Source of the DNA: Hemileia vastatrix
Taxonomy: Eukaryota > Basidiomycota > Pucciniomycetes > Pucciniales > Zaghouaniaceae
DNA length: 64,000 bases
Assembly (NCBI GenBank): GCA_030280995.1
Contig: JASXTE010000005.1
Span: 23,628,001 to 23,692,000 of the forward strand
Reading direction: 5' to 3'
Under the pieces are notes generated by a model. That model saw nothing but the letters and a program-made list of their open reading frames with translations, did no database searches and was not told the origin of the DNA. Both the position numbers and the translations under genes were made by a program. Shown piece after piece: positions 44,760-55,353 of the stretch; the stretch's first letter is position 1, and each line of letters opens with the position of its first letter.

Positions 44760-46942
44760 GTAGATTACCCTCTCAGATTGAACACAATACTGATAATTAC
44801 AATATAGGTAATCCTATTGATGTTAAATCTGTGCAGAAAATAGAGGAGGATTTAAGAAATTTAGGTTTTGATGTAGATACACCTGACTTGTCTTTTGTCC
44901 ACAATAACAGTACTATTCATAATGATAATACAGTTAATCCTCAGTTGCCACCACCTACTAGTGAGATGAGAAGTTCACAGGAGAGTGAGAGAATTGAAAA
45001 GGAATACATGGAGTATTTTAACAATAATACAACTGTCCATAGAATTGTTTCAGCATTGTGGAATAGAATGACTGATTGTGCAAAACAGACAGTTAAGCTC
45101 ACTAGTGATACAATTTCAACCTTGACATTAAATATTTCTCAACTGGCAACACGTAATAAAGAATTAGAGAAAGAACATTTGTCTCTAACTCTTAAATATG
45201 ATTCATTGAGTAACAAATATAGTGAACTTTCAAAAAAATTCTGTGAGTTAGAGAAATTGTATGAAGCACAATTGTTAAAAACTGAATCAAGAACTAAGTT
45301 ATCTTTTGCCCAGAAAAATCAAAGTGTCTCTGAGCTACTACAAAGATTAACTAAAGTTGAGATTGAAACTGCCAATCTACTAATGAACCAGGATAATCAT
45401 AAGTATAGTCAATATAATAATAATCCTTTCATTGGCAAAAGTGAATCTCATTCCTTCCCTATACCACCACAACTAAAACCATCTGGTGGTAGTGTCAAAT
45501 CTGAAAATGTAATTCACAAATCCGTACAGGAGGAAATACAAGACCATTTATCAAGAGTAAATGAGTTATTGAATTTACCTAAGATTAGTGAGATAAAATC
45601 CAATCAGAGGAACTGGCCTAAGATAGATCAGTACCCAACTTATGATGGGGAAGCCAGCTTTGATTGGCAACATTTTATTCAAAGAATTGACAACTTGAAA
45701 TTCTCATATAAGTTACCAGATGAAGAAATAACATCAAAATTAATTTCTTTATTTAAGGATGTTGCTTTATTATGGTTTGAAGCTGTTTTAAGTGAGGGTA
45801 AAGATTACTCTTGGGCTGAATGGAAACAACTTATTGAAAAACAATTTGGAGGTTCTAAATTCAGGCTTACTCAGCAGAGACTTTATGAGAAAACTAGGTA
45901 CAATCCATTGAATGGTGACAAACCTATGGTATTTTTAATAAATTTAAATAAAATATTAAAAGCCATTGAGCCTAATATGGATTTTAACTTATGGAAAGAT
46001 AAGATAATATATAAATTACCTATATCTGTCAGAGACATTGTTGTAGCTAGAACAATTAATGTTACTGAATATTCTGAATTTCTTAATATTTGCAATGAAA
46101 TATTATTAAACCATAAGTATGAATCAAGGTATTCCACTTATAAACAAAATGTTGAACCTGTGAAAAATCAGAATTCAAAAACACTTCAGGAGAAGCAGAA
46201 AAAACCTACTGCACCTGTAGTACCTAAAAATTATGAAACAAATACTTGTTATAAGTGTAACAAACCTTGGGTAAAAGGTCACAAATGTGAGAAAAATATA
46301 AATATTTTTGAAAATCAACGTGAATCTGAAACTAAAACTGAAAAAAGTAAAGAATCAAGTGATTATGACAGAAATATCTCATATAGTGATAAAAAAGAAG
46401 TCTGTATGTTGGAAGATGATTTGTCCTTCTTTGAAAAGCCAATATCAAATATGGACTCAAATGAATCTTTAATGAATTTTGAGGATGCTGAAATCATTAA
46501 AGATATACAAGCTGATAACTTTAAAATGACACCTATCACGGTTCCAGCTATCATTTCTGGTGAAAATTTTAATATAGTATTGGACACAGGAGCTTCTGGT
46601 TCTGTTGTTTCTGCTAATACATTACAGAAAATTGATAGTGAATATAAGTCTAAGCTTGAACCCCTTCAGAGTAAAAATTGGAGAGGTTTTGGATCAGTGC
46701 TACACCCCATTGGTAGATACAAAGCTGCTGTTTTCTTTAAACATCAACATGGTTATGTAAGAGTAACTTGTGACTTTGTAGTAATGGACAATACTAACTG
46801 TAGGAAATGTTTTATCATTGGAAATAATATTCTGACTAAGTTTGGTGTGAAATTAGACCCTGCTAATAACAATTCTACAATTGGCATGAATGGTAAAAGG
46901 AAATTTAAAATAAATTCTTTTAACACAGTCTTACACAATTGA
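44753..46942 (+). CDS. G6 ORF2 part 1: gag and protease
   Basis: ATG at 44753 overlaps the ORF1 stop (ATGGTAA). The frame is also open upstream to 44402. 729 residues: a coiled-coil region with ELEKEHLSLTLKYDSLSNKY, gag core (QYPTYDGEASFDWQHFIQRI, WAEWKQLIEKQFGGSKFRL), the knuckle CYKCNKPWVKGHKC, an acidic linker, and a retropepsin site VLDTGASGSVVS near residue 610. Ends at TGA 46940-46942, where a frameshift separates it from the RT. Confidence 0.85.
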   Translation: MVSRLPSQIEHNTDNYNIGNPIDVKSVQKIEEDLRNLGFDVDTPDLSFVHNNSTIHNDNTVNPQLPPPTSEMRSSQESERIEKEYMEYFNNNTTVHRIVSALWNRMTDCAKQTVKLTSDTISTLTLNISQLATRNKELEKEHLSLTLKYDSLSNKYSELSKKFCELEKLYEAQLLKTESRTKLSFAQKNQSVSELLQRLTKVEIETANLLMNQDNHKYSQYNNNPFIGKSESHSFPIPPQLKPSGGSVKSENVIHKSVQEEIQDHLSRVNELLNLPKISEIKSNQRNWPKIDQYPTYDGEASFDWQHFIQRIDNLKFSYKLPDEEITSKLISLFKDVALLWFEAVLSEGKDYSWAEWKQLIEKQFGGSKFRLTQQRLYEKTRYNPLNGDKPMVFLINLNKILKAIEPNMDFNLWKDKIIYKLPISVRDIVVARTINVTEYSEFLNICNEILLNHKYESRYSTYKQNVEPVKNQNSKTLQEKQKKPTAPVVPKNYETNTCYKCNKPWVKGHKCEKNINIFENQRESETKTEKSKESSDYDRNISYSDKKEVCMLEDDLSFFEKPISNMDSNESLMNFEDAEIIKDIQADNFKMTPITVPAIISGENFNIVLDTGASGSVVSANTLQKIDSEYKSKLEPLQSKNWRGFGSVLHPIGRYKAAVFFKHQHGYVRVTCDFVVMDNTNCRKCFIIGNNILTKFGVKLDPANNNSTIGMNGKRKFKINSFNTVLHN

Positions 46943-47242
46943 GTCAGTAACAAATTCTTTGTGCAAAGGAAGAGATTCCAATGAGATGGAACTTCTGGAA
47001 ACAGAAATTTCAAAAGCATCATTTGGCACTCAGATAAGTGAAGCTGAGAAAAATAATATTTTGGACTTAATAAAAGCATGTCCAATGGCTTTTGCACATG
47101 GTACAAATGAACTTGGCCTTGTAAAAGATCATGAGATGAAAATTAGTTCAACCTGTGATATGGATAATATTCCTGCTAGTCTTAAAAAGAAACCATAACC
47201 TGCTTCACCAATGAAGAGGAAAGACATAGAGGATAAATTAAA
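46943..47242 (+). pseudogene. G6 protease-RT linker, broken
   Basis: Frame 46959-47198 carries FGTQISEAEKNN, CPMAFAHGTNELGLV and NIPASLKKKP, equal to a continuous stretch in G7. A stop TAA at 47196-47198 stands where G7 has Tyr, and a second frameshift near 47240 restores the RT frame. Confidence 0.85.
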
Positions 47243-50080
47243 ATGTTATTAAAAATGAACATTCTTGAAAAGGTTGAAACTACACCAAAATATTGCGTAA
47301 TATCACCAGTGCTAATTTCTTACGAACAAGATAAAGCAAGACTGTGCGGTGATTATAGAGCATTAAATACATTTACAGTAGATGATATTTATCCCTTGCC
47401 AAGAATTGCCTCTATACATGCTACCCTTAAAGGTGCTAAGTATATAAGTTGCCTAGATGGAAATAAAGGGTACCATCAAATTCTTGTTGAAAAGACTTCA
47501 CAGAACTTTTTGTTGATAACAACACATATGGGAATTTATAAATATGTCAGATTGCCATTTGGACCAAAAAATGCTCCATCAGTATTTCAGAAGTTAATGG
47601 ATATAACATTCCATAATAAAATGATTGAGGGATGGTTAATGGTATACATTGATGACATCATTGTGTTCTCTAAAACATATGATGAACACTTAATCCATTT
47701 AAAGAAGGTATTTCAGAAAATGGATGAAATAAAAATGACCCTTGCATTGAAAAAATGTAAATTTGGGTTTGAATCTTTAAAAGTGCTTGGTAATATTGTA
47801 TCTGGCTTACAAATATGTGTAGACCAAAATAAAGTGGCTGCAATAAAGAATATTGGCATTCCTCAAAATGTGAAGGATGTACAATCTTTTCTTGGCATGT
47901 GTGGTTATTATAGACAATATATAAAAAACTACCAATTAATTGCTGCACCATTGACCACACTGATAAAGAAATCAGAAGCTTTCATTTGGAATAATGAAAG
48001 ACAACAGGCTTTTGATAAGTTTAAAGAATGTTTGATGACAGCTCCTATCTTGGGATTACCAGATTTCCAATTACCTTTTGTATTATATACAGATGCAAGT
48101 TTTATTGGGCTGGGTGCTGCTTTGCATCAAAAACAACTTATTGAAGGAAAAATGTCAGAAGTAGTTATCTGCTATATTTCACGTACTCTGAGAAGTAGTG
48201 AATTGAAATATGGTGCTACTCAACTTGAATGTTTGGCAGTAGTATGGGATTTTGAGAAGCTACATTATTACCTTGAAGACCAAAAATTTGAGTTAATAAC
48301 TGACTGTAGTGCAGTTAAGTCACTCTTAAACATGAAAACTCCTAATAGAAACATGTTTAGATGGAAATTAGCTGTACAAGAATACAGAGGACGGATGACT
48401 ATTACACATAGAGCAGGAACCTTGCACTCTAATGTAGATCTGTTATCTAGAGTACCTCTGCCTAATAGTGATGATAATCCTGCTTATGTTCCTGAGTCAG
48501 AGATTATTATAATTTATGGCATTTATATTGTATATCTTGAGGATGAATTTATGCAATCAATTCTTGATAATTATGATTCAGATCCTGACTTGAGTAAACT
48601 CACTACAATATTAAATGATCCATCTAATGCTTCAATGAATGTTTTAATTAAAACATTACCAAATAAGTATAAAGAGGCATTAGAAAAAGGAAACTTTTCC
48701 ATTGAGGATGGTTTTATATATTACAGGAAAAAATTGAGTAATGTAATTGCAATTCCCCCTTCAATGAAGGAGTTAATTTTAAGTATATGTCATGATGATA
48801 TATTAGCAGGTCATTTTGACTTCCATAAAACATTAACCAGAGTAAAAAACACAGCTTGGTGGATTAACATGTCTGATGATGTTCAAAAATATGTTGAGAC
48901 GTGTGATTCTTGTCAAAAATCTAAAAGATTAACAGGCAAAAGAGCTGTTTTATTACAACAAATTGAGAAACCCAAAGCTCCATGGGAAATAGTTAACATG
49001 GACTTTGTAACAGGTTTGCCAATAGCAGGGCATAAGAGCTATAACTCCTGCTGGGTACTTGTTGATAGATTTAGAAAAATGTGTAAATTTATTCCTACTC
49101 ATAAAGAGGTTTCTGCAAAGGACTTTGCTTTTTTATGGTGGACACAAATGTTAAATATAGCAGTTTTCCCCAAAGCAATAGTTTCTGACAGAGATCCTAA
49201 ATTTACTTCTGAGTTCTGGACATCACTTATGGATGTTTCAGGGTGTCAATTAAAACTTTCTACAGCACACCATCCACAAACTGATGGGCTAGCAGAAAGA
49301 ATGATACAAACTTTAGAAGATATGATAAAAAGATATTGTGCTTTTGGTCTTAACTTTAAAGACAATGACAAATTCACGCATGATTTGGTAACCCTTATAC
49401 CTGGTTTAGAATTTGCATACAATAGTACAGTACATTCTGTCACTGGCAAAAAGCCATTTGAGTTATGGTTGGGTTATGTACCTAATACCCCTGCTAAAAC
49501 TCTTAATAAATTACCTAGATTGGATATCCATCCAGGTACTAAGTTATTTCTTCAAATTCAAGAATTATTCAGAAAACATGCTCAAGAATGTATAAATAAG
49601 GTATTTGAGTATGAGAAGAAAAGATGGGATAAAGCCCATAAAGAACAAATGTTCAAAGAGGGTGATGAAGTCCTTATTTCCACACTACATTTCAATTTAA
49701 ATGGTAATGTTAAATTAAAGGATCCATTCATTGGTTCATTTGTAGTAAAAAAGATGGTTGGTAAAAATGCTGTTGAGGTTATTCTGTATGCACCATATGA
49801 TAGAAAACATACAGTATTTCCTATATCTCTTATAAAACCATACCATTCTAATGATACTGCTCTATTTCCAAGAAGATCAGGAAGGCATAAACAGCAACCT
49901 GAAGAAATAGTTGAAAAAGCAGAAATTGAAAAGATAATTAAAAAGAGACACCTTACAAAAGAAAAGGGAGTTGAGTATCTATTAAGTTTTAAAAATAAAT
50001 CAAGTGAATATGACCAGTGGATTCCAGAAAATGAAATCTCTGATCTTAAAAATCTCTTGAAAAAATTTAAATCAAAATAA
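47243..50080 (+). CDS. G6 ORF2 part 2: RT, RNase H, integrase, chromodomain
   Basis: 945 codons. RT: RLCGDYRALNTFTVDDIYPL, SCLDGNKGYHQI, VRLPFGPKNAPSVFQK and active-site VYIDD. RNase H: LYTDASFIGLGAALHQ, YGATQLECLAVVW, LITDCSAVKSLL. Integrase: GHFDFHKTLTRVKNTAWW with CDSCQK, catalytic NMDFVTGLP, SDRDPKFTSEF and QTDGLAERMIQTLE, GKKPFELWLGY. C-terminal chromodomain about residues 885-935 (EIEKIIKKRHLTKEKGVEYL ... YDQWIPENEI), which in chromoviruses directs insertion to chromatin. All catalytic acids are present. Confidence 0.95.
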   Translation: MLLKMNILEKVETTPKYCVISPVLISYEQDKARLCGDYRALNTFTVDDIYPLPRIASIHATLKGAKYISCLDGNKGYHQILVEKTSQNFLLITTHMGIYKYVRLPFGPKNAPSVFQKLMDITFHNKMIEGWLMVYIDDIIVFSKTYDEHLIHLKKVFQKMDEIKMTLALKKCKFGFESLKVLGNIVSGLQICVDQNKVAAIKNIGIPQNVKDVQSFLGMCGYYRQYIKNYQLIAAPLTTLIKKSEAFIWNNERQQAFDKFKECLMTAPILGLPDFQLPFVLYTDASFIGLGAALHQKQLIEGKMSEVVICYISRTLRSSELKYGATQLECLAVVWDFEKLHYYLEDQKFELITDCSAVKSLLNMKTPNRNMFRWKLAVQEYRGRMTITHRAGTLHSNVDLLSRVPLPNSDDNPAYVPESEIIIIYGIYIVYLEDEFMQSILDNYDSDPDLSKLTTILNDPSNASMNVLIKTLPNKYKEALEKGNFSIEDGFIYYRKKLSNVIAIPPSMKELILSICHDDILAGHFDFHKTLTRVKNTAWWINMSDDVQKYVETCDSCQKSKRLTGKRAVLLQQIEKPKAPWEIVNMDFVTGLPIAGHKSYNSCWVLVDRFRKMCKFIPTHKEVSAKDFAFLWWTQMLNIAVFPKAIVSDRDPKFTSEFWTSLMDVSGCQLKLSTAHHPQTDGLAERMIQTLEDMIKRYCAFGLNFKDNDKFTHDLVTLIPGLEFAYNSTVHSVTGKKPFELWLGYVPNTPAKTLNKLPRLDIHPGTKLFLQIQELFRKHAQECINKVFEYEKKRWDKAHKEQMFKEGDEVLISTLHFNLNGNVKLKDPFIGSFVVKKMVGKNAVEVILYAPYDRKHTVFPISLIKPYHSNDTALFPRRSGRHKQQPEEIVEKAEIEKIIKKRHLTKEKGVEYLLSFKNKSSEYDQWIPENEISDLKNLLKKFKSK

Positions 50081-50202
50081 TACTTTTTATTCAGTATATG
50101 TATTATAGAAAATTAAAAAAAAATATTATTTTTCTATTTCACTCCTTACTTTTAATTAAAATGTCTTAACATTTTTTTTATTGTTTTTTTTGAGTGAGAG
50201 AG

Positions 50203-51379
50203 TTTCAGCCTAGATATCCCTAGGACTGAGTATTTCTTGTGCTTAAAATAAGATAACCTTAAGTACATTAAGCTTATATCTTAAAAATAAGGTTAAAACA
50301 ATTATATATATGATTATAATACATATATATATAATTATTACACTATTATAAAGCTTATTGTAGTTTAAATAGCTTATACATAGCCTAATAATGCTTATTA
50401 AGGTGTTAATGGAGTCATAATATACTTATCTTAAGTTATATTAAGTAATTATTGACATACATAAGCTTAAATGTATACATAAAGCTCATATTCAGTGAAA
50501 TATGCAGTATATTATGTATATTTAGGTCTATAAGTGGGTTTTAGCCTCTTAATAGCCTATAACATTTGTTTTTCTGCTTATTTTAGGTCACATGGATGAA
50601 ATCAGTGGATTCACAACGCCTAAAGAAGCATAGACATCTATATCAGGCGCATACACTCAGTTTGGACAACTTAATCTGCTTCCTTGGATGGATATTCACA
50701 GATTTATGGGTTGGGAGGTCATTGCTGGGTTAATGTGGATGCTTAGGGATGTTATTGGGGGCTTGGACACTTCATTTGTTTCCTTTATATGCTTTGGGTT
50801 TCCTTAAATCTCTTTTGGATTGCTTATTTTACCTGTTTCTTTATGGTATCCACTTTTATCTGGATTTTCTATTTATGGTATAGGTCTGTGTTATCATTAA
50901 TTGTGATGGAGGGTCCTTACTGGAGGTCTGGGTGTTGAATCTTCTTGAAGTGGACTCCATGGGGAGGTGATGGTCCCTCACAGTGCTGTAATTGCCGGGG
51001 ATAGCAGTGACATCATCTGGATTGAAGGTCTGTGCACTCCAGGGGATTTGGGTATAAGTAAGGAGGGATTTTTAACGGTTATTTATCATCATTCACTTAC
51101 TACAATTCAAACAAACACTAAAATACAATTATTAGCATTTAGAAATATATTATAAAGCCATTATAAATTGATATTATCTTTATATAAGCTAAAACTATAT
51201 TTTACTAATCTATTTTCCACCACTAGCACGCATTTAAATCCAAGTATTTTGAGTTTTATTTGAGTATAACTATTTTATTAGTCTTCCCCTGAGGTTTAAT
51301 CACTAAATCATTTATCAAAAAGTAGTAGGAACATAAATGAAAACTATTATATCATACTTAAATACTAGATACACTGACA
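50203..51379 (+). repeat. G6 3' LTR
   Basis: Starts TTTCAGCC (one change from TGTCAGCC) and ends ACTGACA. About 21 bp longer than the 5' LTR (an ATTATATCATACTTA-type insertion near 51345) and with several dozen substitutions. Confidence 0.9.
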
Positions 51380-51384
51380 ATCTT

Positions 51385-51772
51385 CCACTGTCTCTACTTG
51401 TCGACTGGGACTTAAAACTAGTAAAAGACACTGTATAAGTGAGCCAGTAAATTTGAAGAAAGAACAAACATAGTTGATAAAATTGGGGAATTCTTTAGTC
51501 ACTTCCTGTCAGTGATTGTTGAGGGTAATAAAATTTCTATATAGCAAACAGAACTTACAAAAAAGAAGATTCTTAACACAAAGCAGAGAATTGTAATCCA
51601 AAGGAAGAGACTTGAAATGAAAAAAGAAGCTAACATGAGATGAGAAACCAAGATATTCAGAAACCTTTAATCTTAAAGCAGAACAACTGTTTTACAGAGA
51701 CTGATTTGGATGTTATAAAAGATATGAAGGATGATTTTAAGAAAAGGTGGCATAGCAATAGTATCACTTGAA
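51385..51772 (+). pseudogene. Decayed Myb/SANT-like (NAM-associated type?) gene, 3' part
   Basis: Across the G6 insertion the frame TTPS|STVSTCRLGLKTSKR runs on, which resembles the 'RP-x-G-x-K-x2-K' block before the C-terminal helix in the proposed family. RKRLEMKKEANMR and DVIKDMKDDFKKRW follow with stops. Supports the idea that G6 landed inside a gene or gene relic. Confidence 0.4.
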
Positions 51773-52084
51773 AGTTTCCTTTTATTTACATTTTAGTTTC
51801 AATTATAAATACTCTTTACCATGTAGAATTTTAGTAGATATAAAATTTAAATCAATTGAACAAAATATGGAATGATAATTTTAAGTGAAACATTAAAAAG
51901 GAAACATTTTGAGAGTTAAAATAAATTATATTTCTGGGGTATAGTGATATTAAGAGTTATCAGTTAATGTTACATTACATCAAATATATGGGGAAAAGAT
52001 AAGTTATAATTCCAAGTGCCAGGCTATACTGATATTAATGGTGATTTGTTATTAATAAATTGCATCAAGTATATGAATTCTAAG

Positions 52085-53605
52085 AGGACAAGAGCTTGCC
52101 TAGGAGAGGGAGCTTATATATCCTGAAGCTTACTCTTTGAGGCAGGCTCATGTCCTCTCAGAGGATGTGCCAATTGGAAGCAGGAAATTCTATGAGAAAT
52201 TTAAGAATAGCCAATATCCTCCTGAAAAAAATACTCACCTATAAAAATATTAAGTTGAATATCCATTTATTTGTGAATCTTGTAGAAAAAAAAAGAAATG
52301 GAAAAGATGAAAAAAAGACTCATCTGAAATAAAGTAATTGGATTTTTTTTAATGAAACTCCTCAAAAAAAGGAGAAGGAAGTACCAAAAATATGACTCAC
52401 CTGAAAAAAAAAAATTGGAATATCAAGATTTTCCTGGAAAAAAGAAGATACACCAAAATTAAGACCAAAGAGAAAACAATCACCAACAAAAAAGACTCAC
52501 TGTAAAAATAGGATTAAGGAATATCCCCTGAAAAAATAATTGTAAGATTAAGATTTTCCTGAAAACAAAAAGAGGTAAAAACAAAAAAAGACTCATATAT
52601 AAAAAATGATTAAAGAATATACTTCTCTTAGTGAATCTCCAGAAAAAAAAATGAATTAGAAGCCAAAAAGAAGACTTTCAATAAAAAAAAAGTATCTGCA
52701 ATATTCTTTGGAATATTTTTTTAATGAATCTCCTGAAAAAAAAGAAAATAAAGAACCAAAAATTAGACTCAACTGAAAAAAAAGTAATTGAAAGATTAGG
52801 ATCTTCTTTGATTTTCATTTTTTCATTTTAAAATTTATTTATATTAACCAGTTTTATTATATGAAGCTTACTATGCCTCTATTTCATGATTTACTCTTTT
52901 CTTTCAATGAGATTCATTGAAAAAAAATTATTCCAAATATTTTTTCTGGAAAATATTTTTTTCAGTTCTTCCTTTTCTTTTTTTTAAGGAGATTCATAAA
53001 AAAATATTCCAAAGAATATTCCAGATAATTTTTTTTTCAGGAGAGTCTTTTTTTTTTGGTCCTTCCATTAATTTTTTGGAGATTCACCAAAAAAAGTATA
53101 TTTCTTAATAATTTTTTTACAGGTGAGTCTTTTTTGTTGGCACTTTTTTGTTTTCAGAAAAATCTTATTCAATCATTTACTATTTTTTTAGGGGATATTC
53201 CTTCATTGTTTTTTTCAGATTAGTCTTTTTTGTTGGTGCTTGTTTTCTCTTTGGGTAATGATTTTGGTGTATCTTCTTTTTTTTCAGAGAAATCTTAATA
53301 TTCCAATTTTTTTTTCAGGTAAGTCATATTTTTGGCACTTCCTTTTCTTTTTTAACAGGATTATCATTAAAAAATATTCTGATTACTTTTTATTCAGGTG
53401 AGTCTTTTTTTTGGCTGTTCTATTTCTTTTTTTTCCAGGAGATTCAAGAAAAAATGGATATTCCAATTAATTTTTTTACATGTGAGTCTTTTTTTTGGGA
53501 TCATTTTGGTTATTCTAAAAATCCTTGATAACTCACCTGCTTCAAGTTTGCACATCCTCTGAGAGAACAAGAGCATACCTCAATGAGGGAGCTTCAGGAT
53601 GTATA
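52085..53605. repeat. 1.5-kb foldback with repeated splice-site-like units
   Basis: Left end TATCCTGAAGCTTACTCTTTG (52118 on) and right end (53605 backwards) form inverted arms of about 700 bp, including CTCTCAGAGGATGTGC in both. A short inner inverted repeat (52085-52102 with 52140-52157) caps the left end. Each arm is a string of 80-110-bp units with a poly-T/poly-A run and TTTTTCAG directly joined to GTGAGTC or GTAAGTC. Non-coding; small ORFs inside are Lys/Phe-rich artefacts. Confidence 0.8.
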
Positions 53606-54203
53606 ATGTCAGGCTGAAGAGCTAATAAGTGCTCATAAAGATTGTTTTCTAGAAGTATTTATGGTCCAGTATGAATATTAGTTGTCTACCAATCCAATTT
53701 AAAGTAAAATATTATATCAACTCAAATCTTAGTAACCTTTTTATCAAATAATCTCACTGATATAAATATAAAAGGCGCATACAATTTATAGAAAAATTGA
53801 ATAGAAATTATATTTAAAAGGCTAATGATTGTAACCAGATAACTATATTATATATAATAAGATTGTGTTGTGTATTGTATAAAATAATTGAATTGAATTA
53901 CTAAATATCCACCAAAATCCCCCTCTATATATACCCAACATCCCTGGAGTACATTCCCCTGATTCCCAGACCCATTACACTGTTATCCCCGGCCATTAAA
54001 GCACTTTGAGGGCACTCATCTCCCCATGGAGTCCAATTAAAGCAGTTTCACAGGCCCAGTTACCAAGAAAACTTCCTCCTCACAAAAGAAGATACCAGTA
54101 CACATCATTAAAACCCCAAAAGAAGGAATAAACCCCAAATAAGAATGTCTGGCGCCCAAAGAAGTGATTGTGCATGACTACCAGTAAAGGATTCAATTCA
54201 AAA
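53606..54203 (-). mobile_element. Old G6-type LTR fragment, minus strand
   Basis: The reverse complement of 53890-54080 aligns with the G6 LTR segment 43260-43430 (CCATGGGGAG, CAAAGTGCTTTAATGGCCGG, GGGATGTTGGGTATA versus the G6 words). Divergence is about 30 percent by eye. G7 inserted into this or next to it; the sequence right of G7 has a similar character. Confidence 0.5.
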
Positions 54204-54208
54204 CAACC

Positions 54209-55353
54209 TGTCAGCCAGGCTATTCCAGGAGTCCAGTAAATGATATATAAATTATAAAACTTTAAAGAGTGGGTAAGACTTGTATTTAATGAATATAACT
54301 TAATATTTTATTGCATAATGAAATTATATAAGAATTTTATTATATACAAGTGTTACATTAAATTTATTGGTTATATATATTTTTATATATACAATTAAAT
54401 TGAGCATAATATAATATATTCTACAAATAATGGCGCATTTTTATGTATTTAATAATTATAAATTTATATTTAATTAATTAAAAAACATATATTATAATTA
54501 CAAGTGTAAATTTGATTTATAATATATTTAAATTAATTACTTAAATTTATATATTAAATAATACCTCTCATATGATACTAAACAATAATTAAGGACGCTT
54601 CTTTTGACCCTTAATTGTGTTAGAAAAAACAAATAAATTAATTTGGACTAAATTGAGATTAATTGCTTGTTTTGTTGTGTCAAATTATTTTTTGTTTCAC
54701 TTAAAATATCCTTTAATCAGAATGTACCATCTGTTGGGAATTATATTTCTCATAGTTCCTATGTTTCCAATCTTGTTTAGTTATTCACTATTGTCACTTA
54801 CTGATTTGGGAATTAATGGCGGGGAAATTGGATTCTTAATTGGGCTTTTAATTATTTGTTTCATGTTTTTCTCTATATTGTTATGTTTCATTTACTCTTT
54901 TGATATGTTTGTTTTATTCCATTCTAATAATTGTATTTACAAATATAGTAGCGCTTCAGAGGACCCATTGCCTATAAAAGGGCCTTGGATAATCCCCTGT
55001 AGCCTTATCACTTATTATATACTCAACAAATTAAATACAATTTTTATATTACGTTTATATTCTTTTTATTAGTAATAAAATTCTAATTAAAATTCTATAT
55101 AACAATTTAAAGGTTGCTTTAAGTCTGATAGTGATCATAGTGTCTGCTGCGCATAGTCCTTACATCCTAATAATATTATTGATTAATAATAACCTCATTT
55201 TTGTCACCTCTCAAGAAACCCGTCATTGATTCCTTTCAATAAATTAAATAATTTTATTAAATTTTATTTCTTTTATTGCCTATAATCCTCTTCTCCTTCT
55301 CCTCCTCTCATTTCTTCCCTTTTTTCTTATCTCTTCTAGACGACTGACCGACA
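54209..55353 (+). repeat. G7 5' LTR
   Basis: TGTCAGCC...ACCGACA. Differences from the 3' LTR seen at about 54928 (A/C), 55019 (T/C) and 55228 (A/G). Contains the hydrophobic open frame described separately. Upstream half is extremely AT-rich. Confidence 0.95.
54721..55072 (+). other. Hydrophobic 116-codon frame inside the G7 LTR
   Basis: From ATG 54721 (MYHLLGIIFLIV) to TAG at 55070-55072; the open frame extends upstream without an ATG to 54617. It would have about three membrane segments (LLGIIFLIVPMFPILFSY, IGFLIGLLIICFMFFSILLC, and a C-terminal one). The 3' LTR copy (62766-63117) is also open. Two of the three LTR differences fall in it and both change the amino acid (Asn/His, Ile/Thr), so no purifying selection is shown. 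AT-rich DNA makes hydrophobic frames easily; probably not a gene. Confidence 0.25.

Larger units (their letters stand above)
42544..51379 (+). mobile_element. Chromodomain Ty3/gypsy element G6, complete
   Basis: 8.8 kb. Target duplication ATCTT at 42539-42543 and 51380-51384. LTRs 42544-43699 and 50203-51379. Primer-site region ATTGGGGGTCTTTCC directly after the 5' LTR, purine tract GAGTGAGAGAG before the 3' LTR. Internal ORF1, gag-protease and pol with C-terminal chromodomain. Same family as G7 but older: LTRs differ at many sites and the ORFs carry several breaks. Confidence 0.95.

Noticed and set aside
52917..53108. Phe/Lys-rich frames in the foldback
   Set aside because: Caused by poly-T and poly-A runs in the repeat units.
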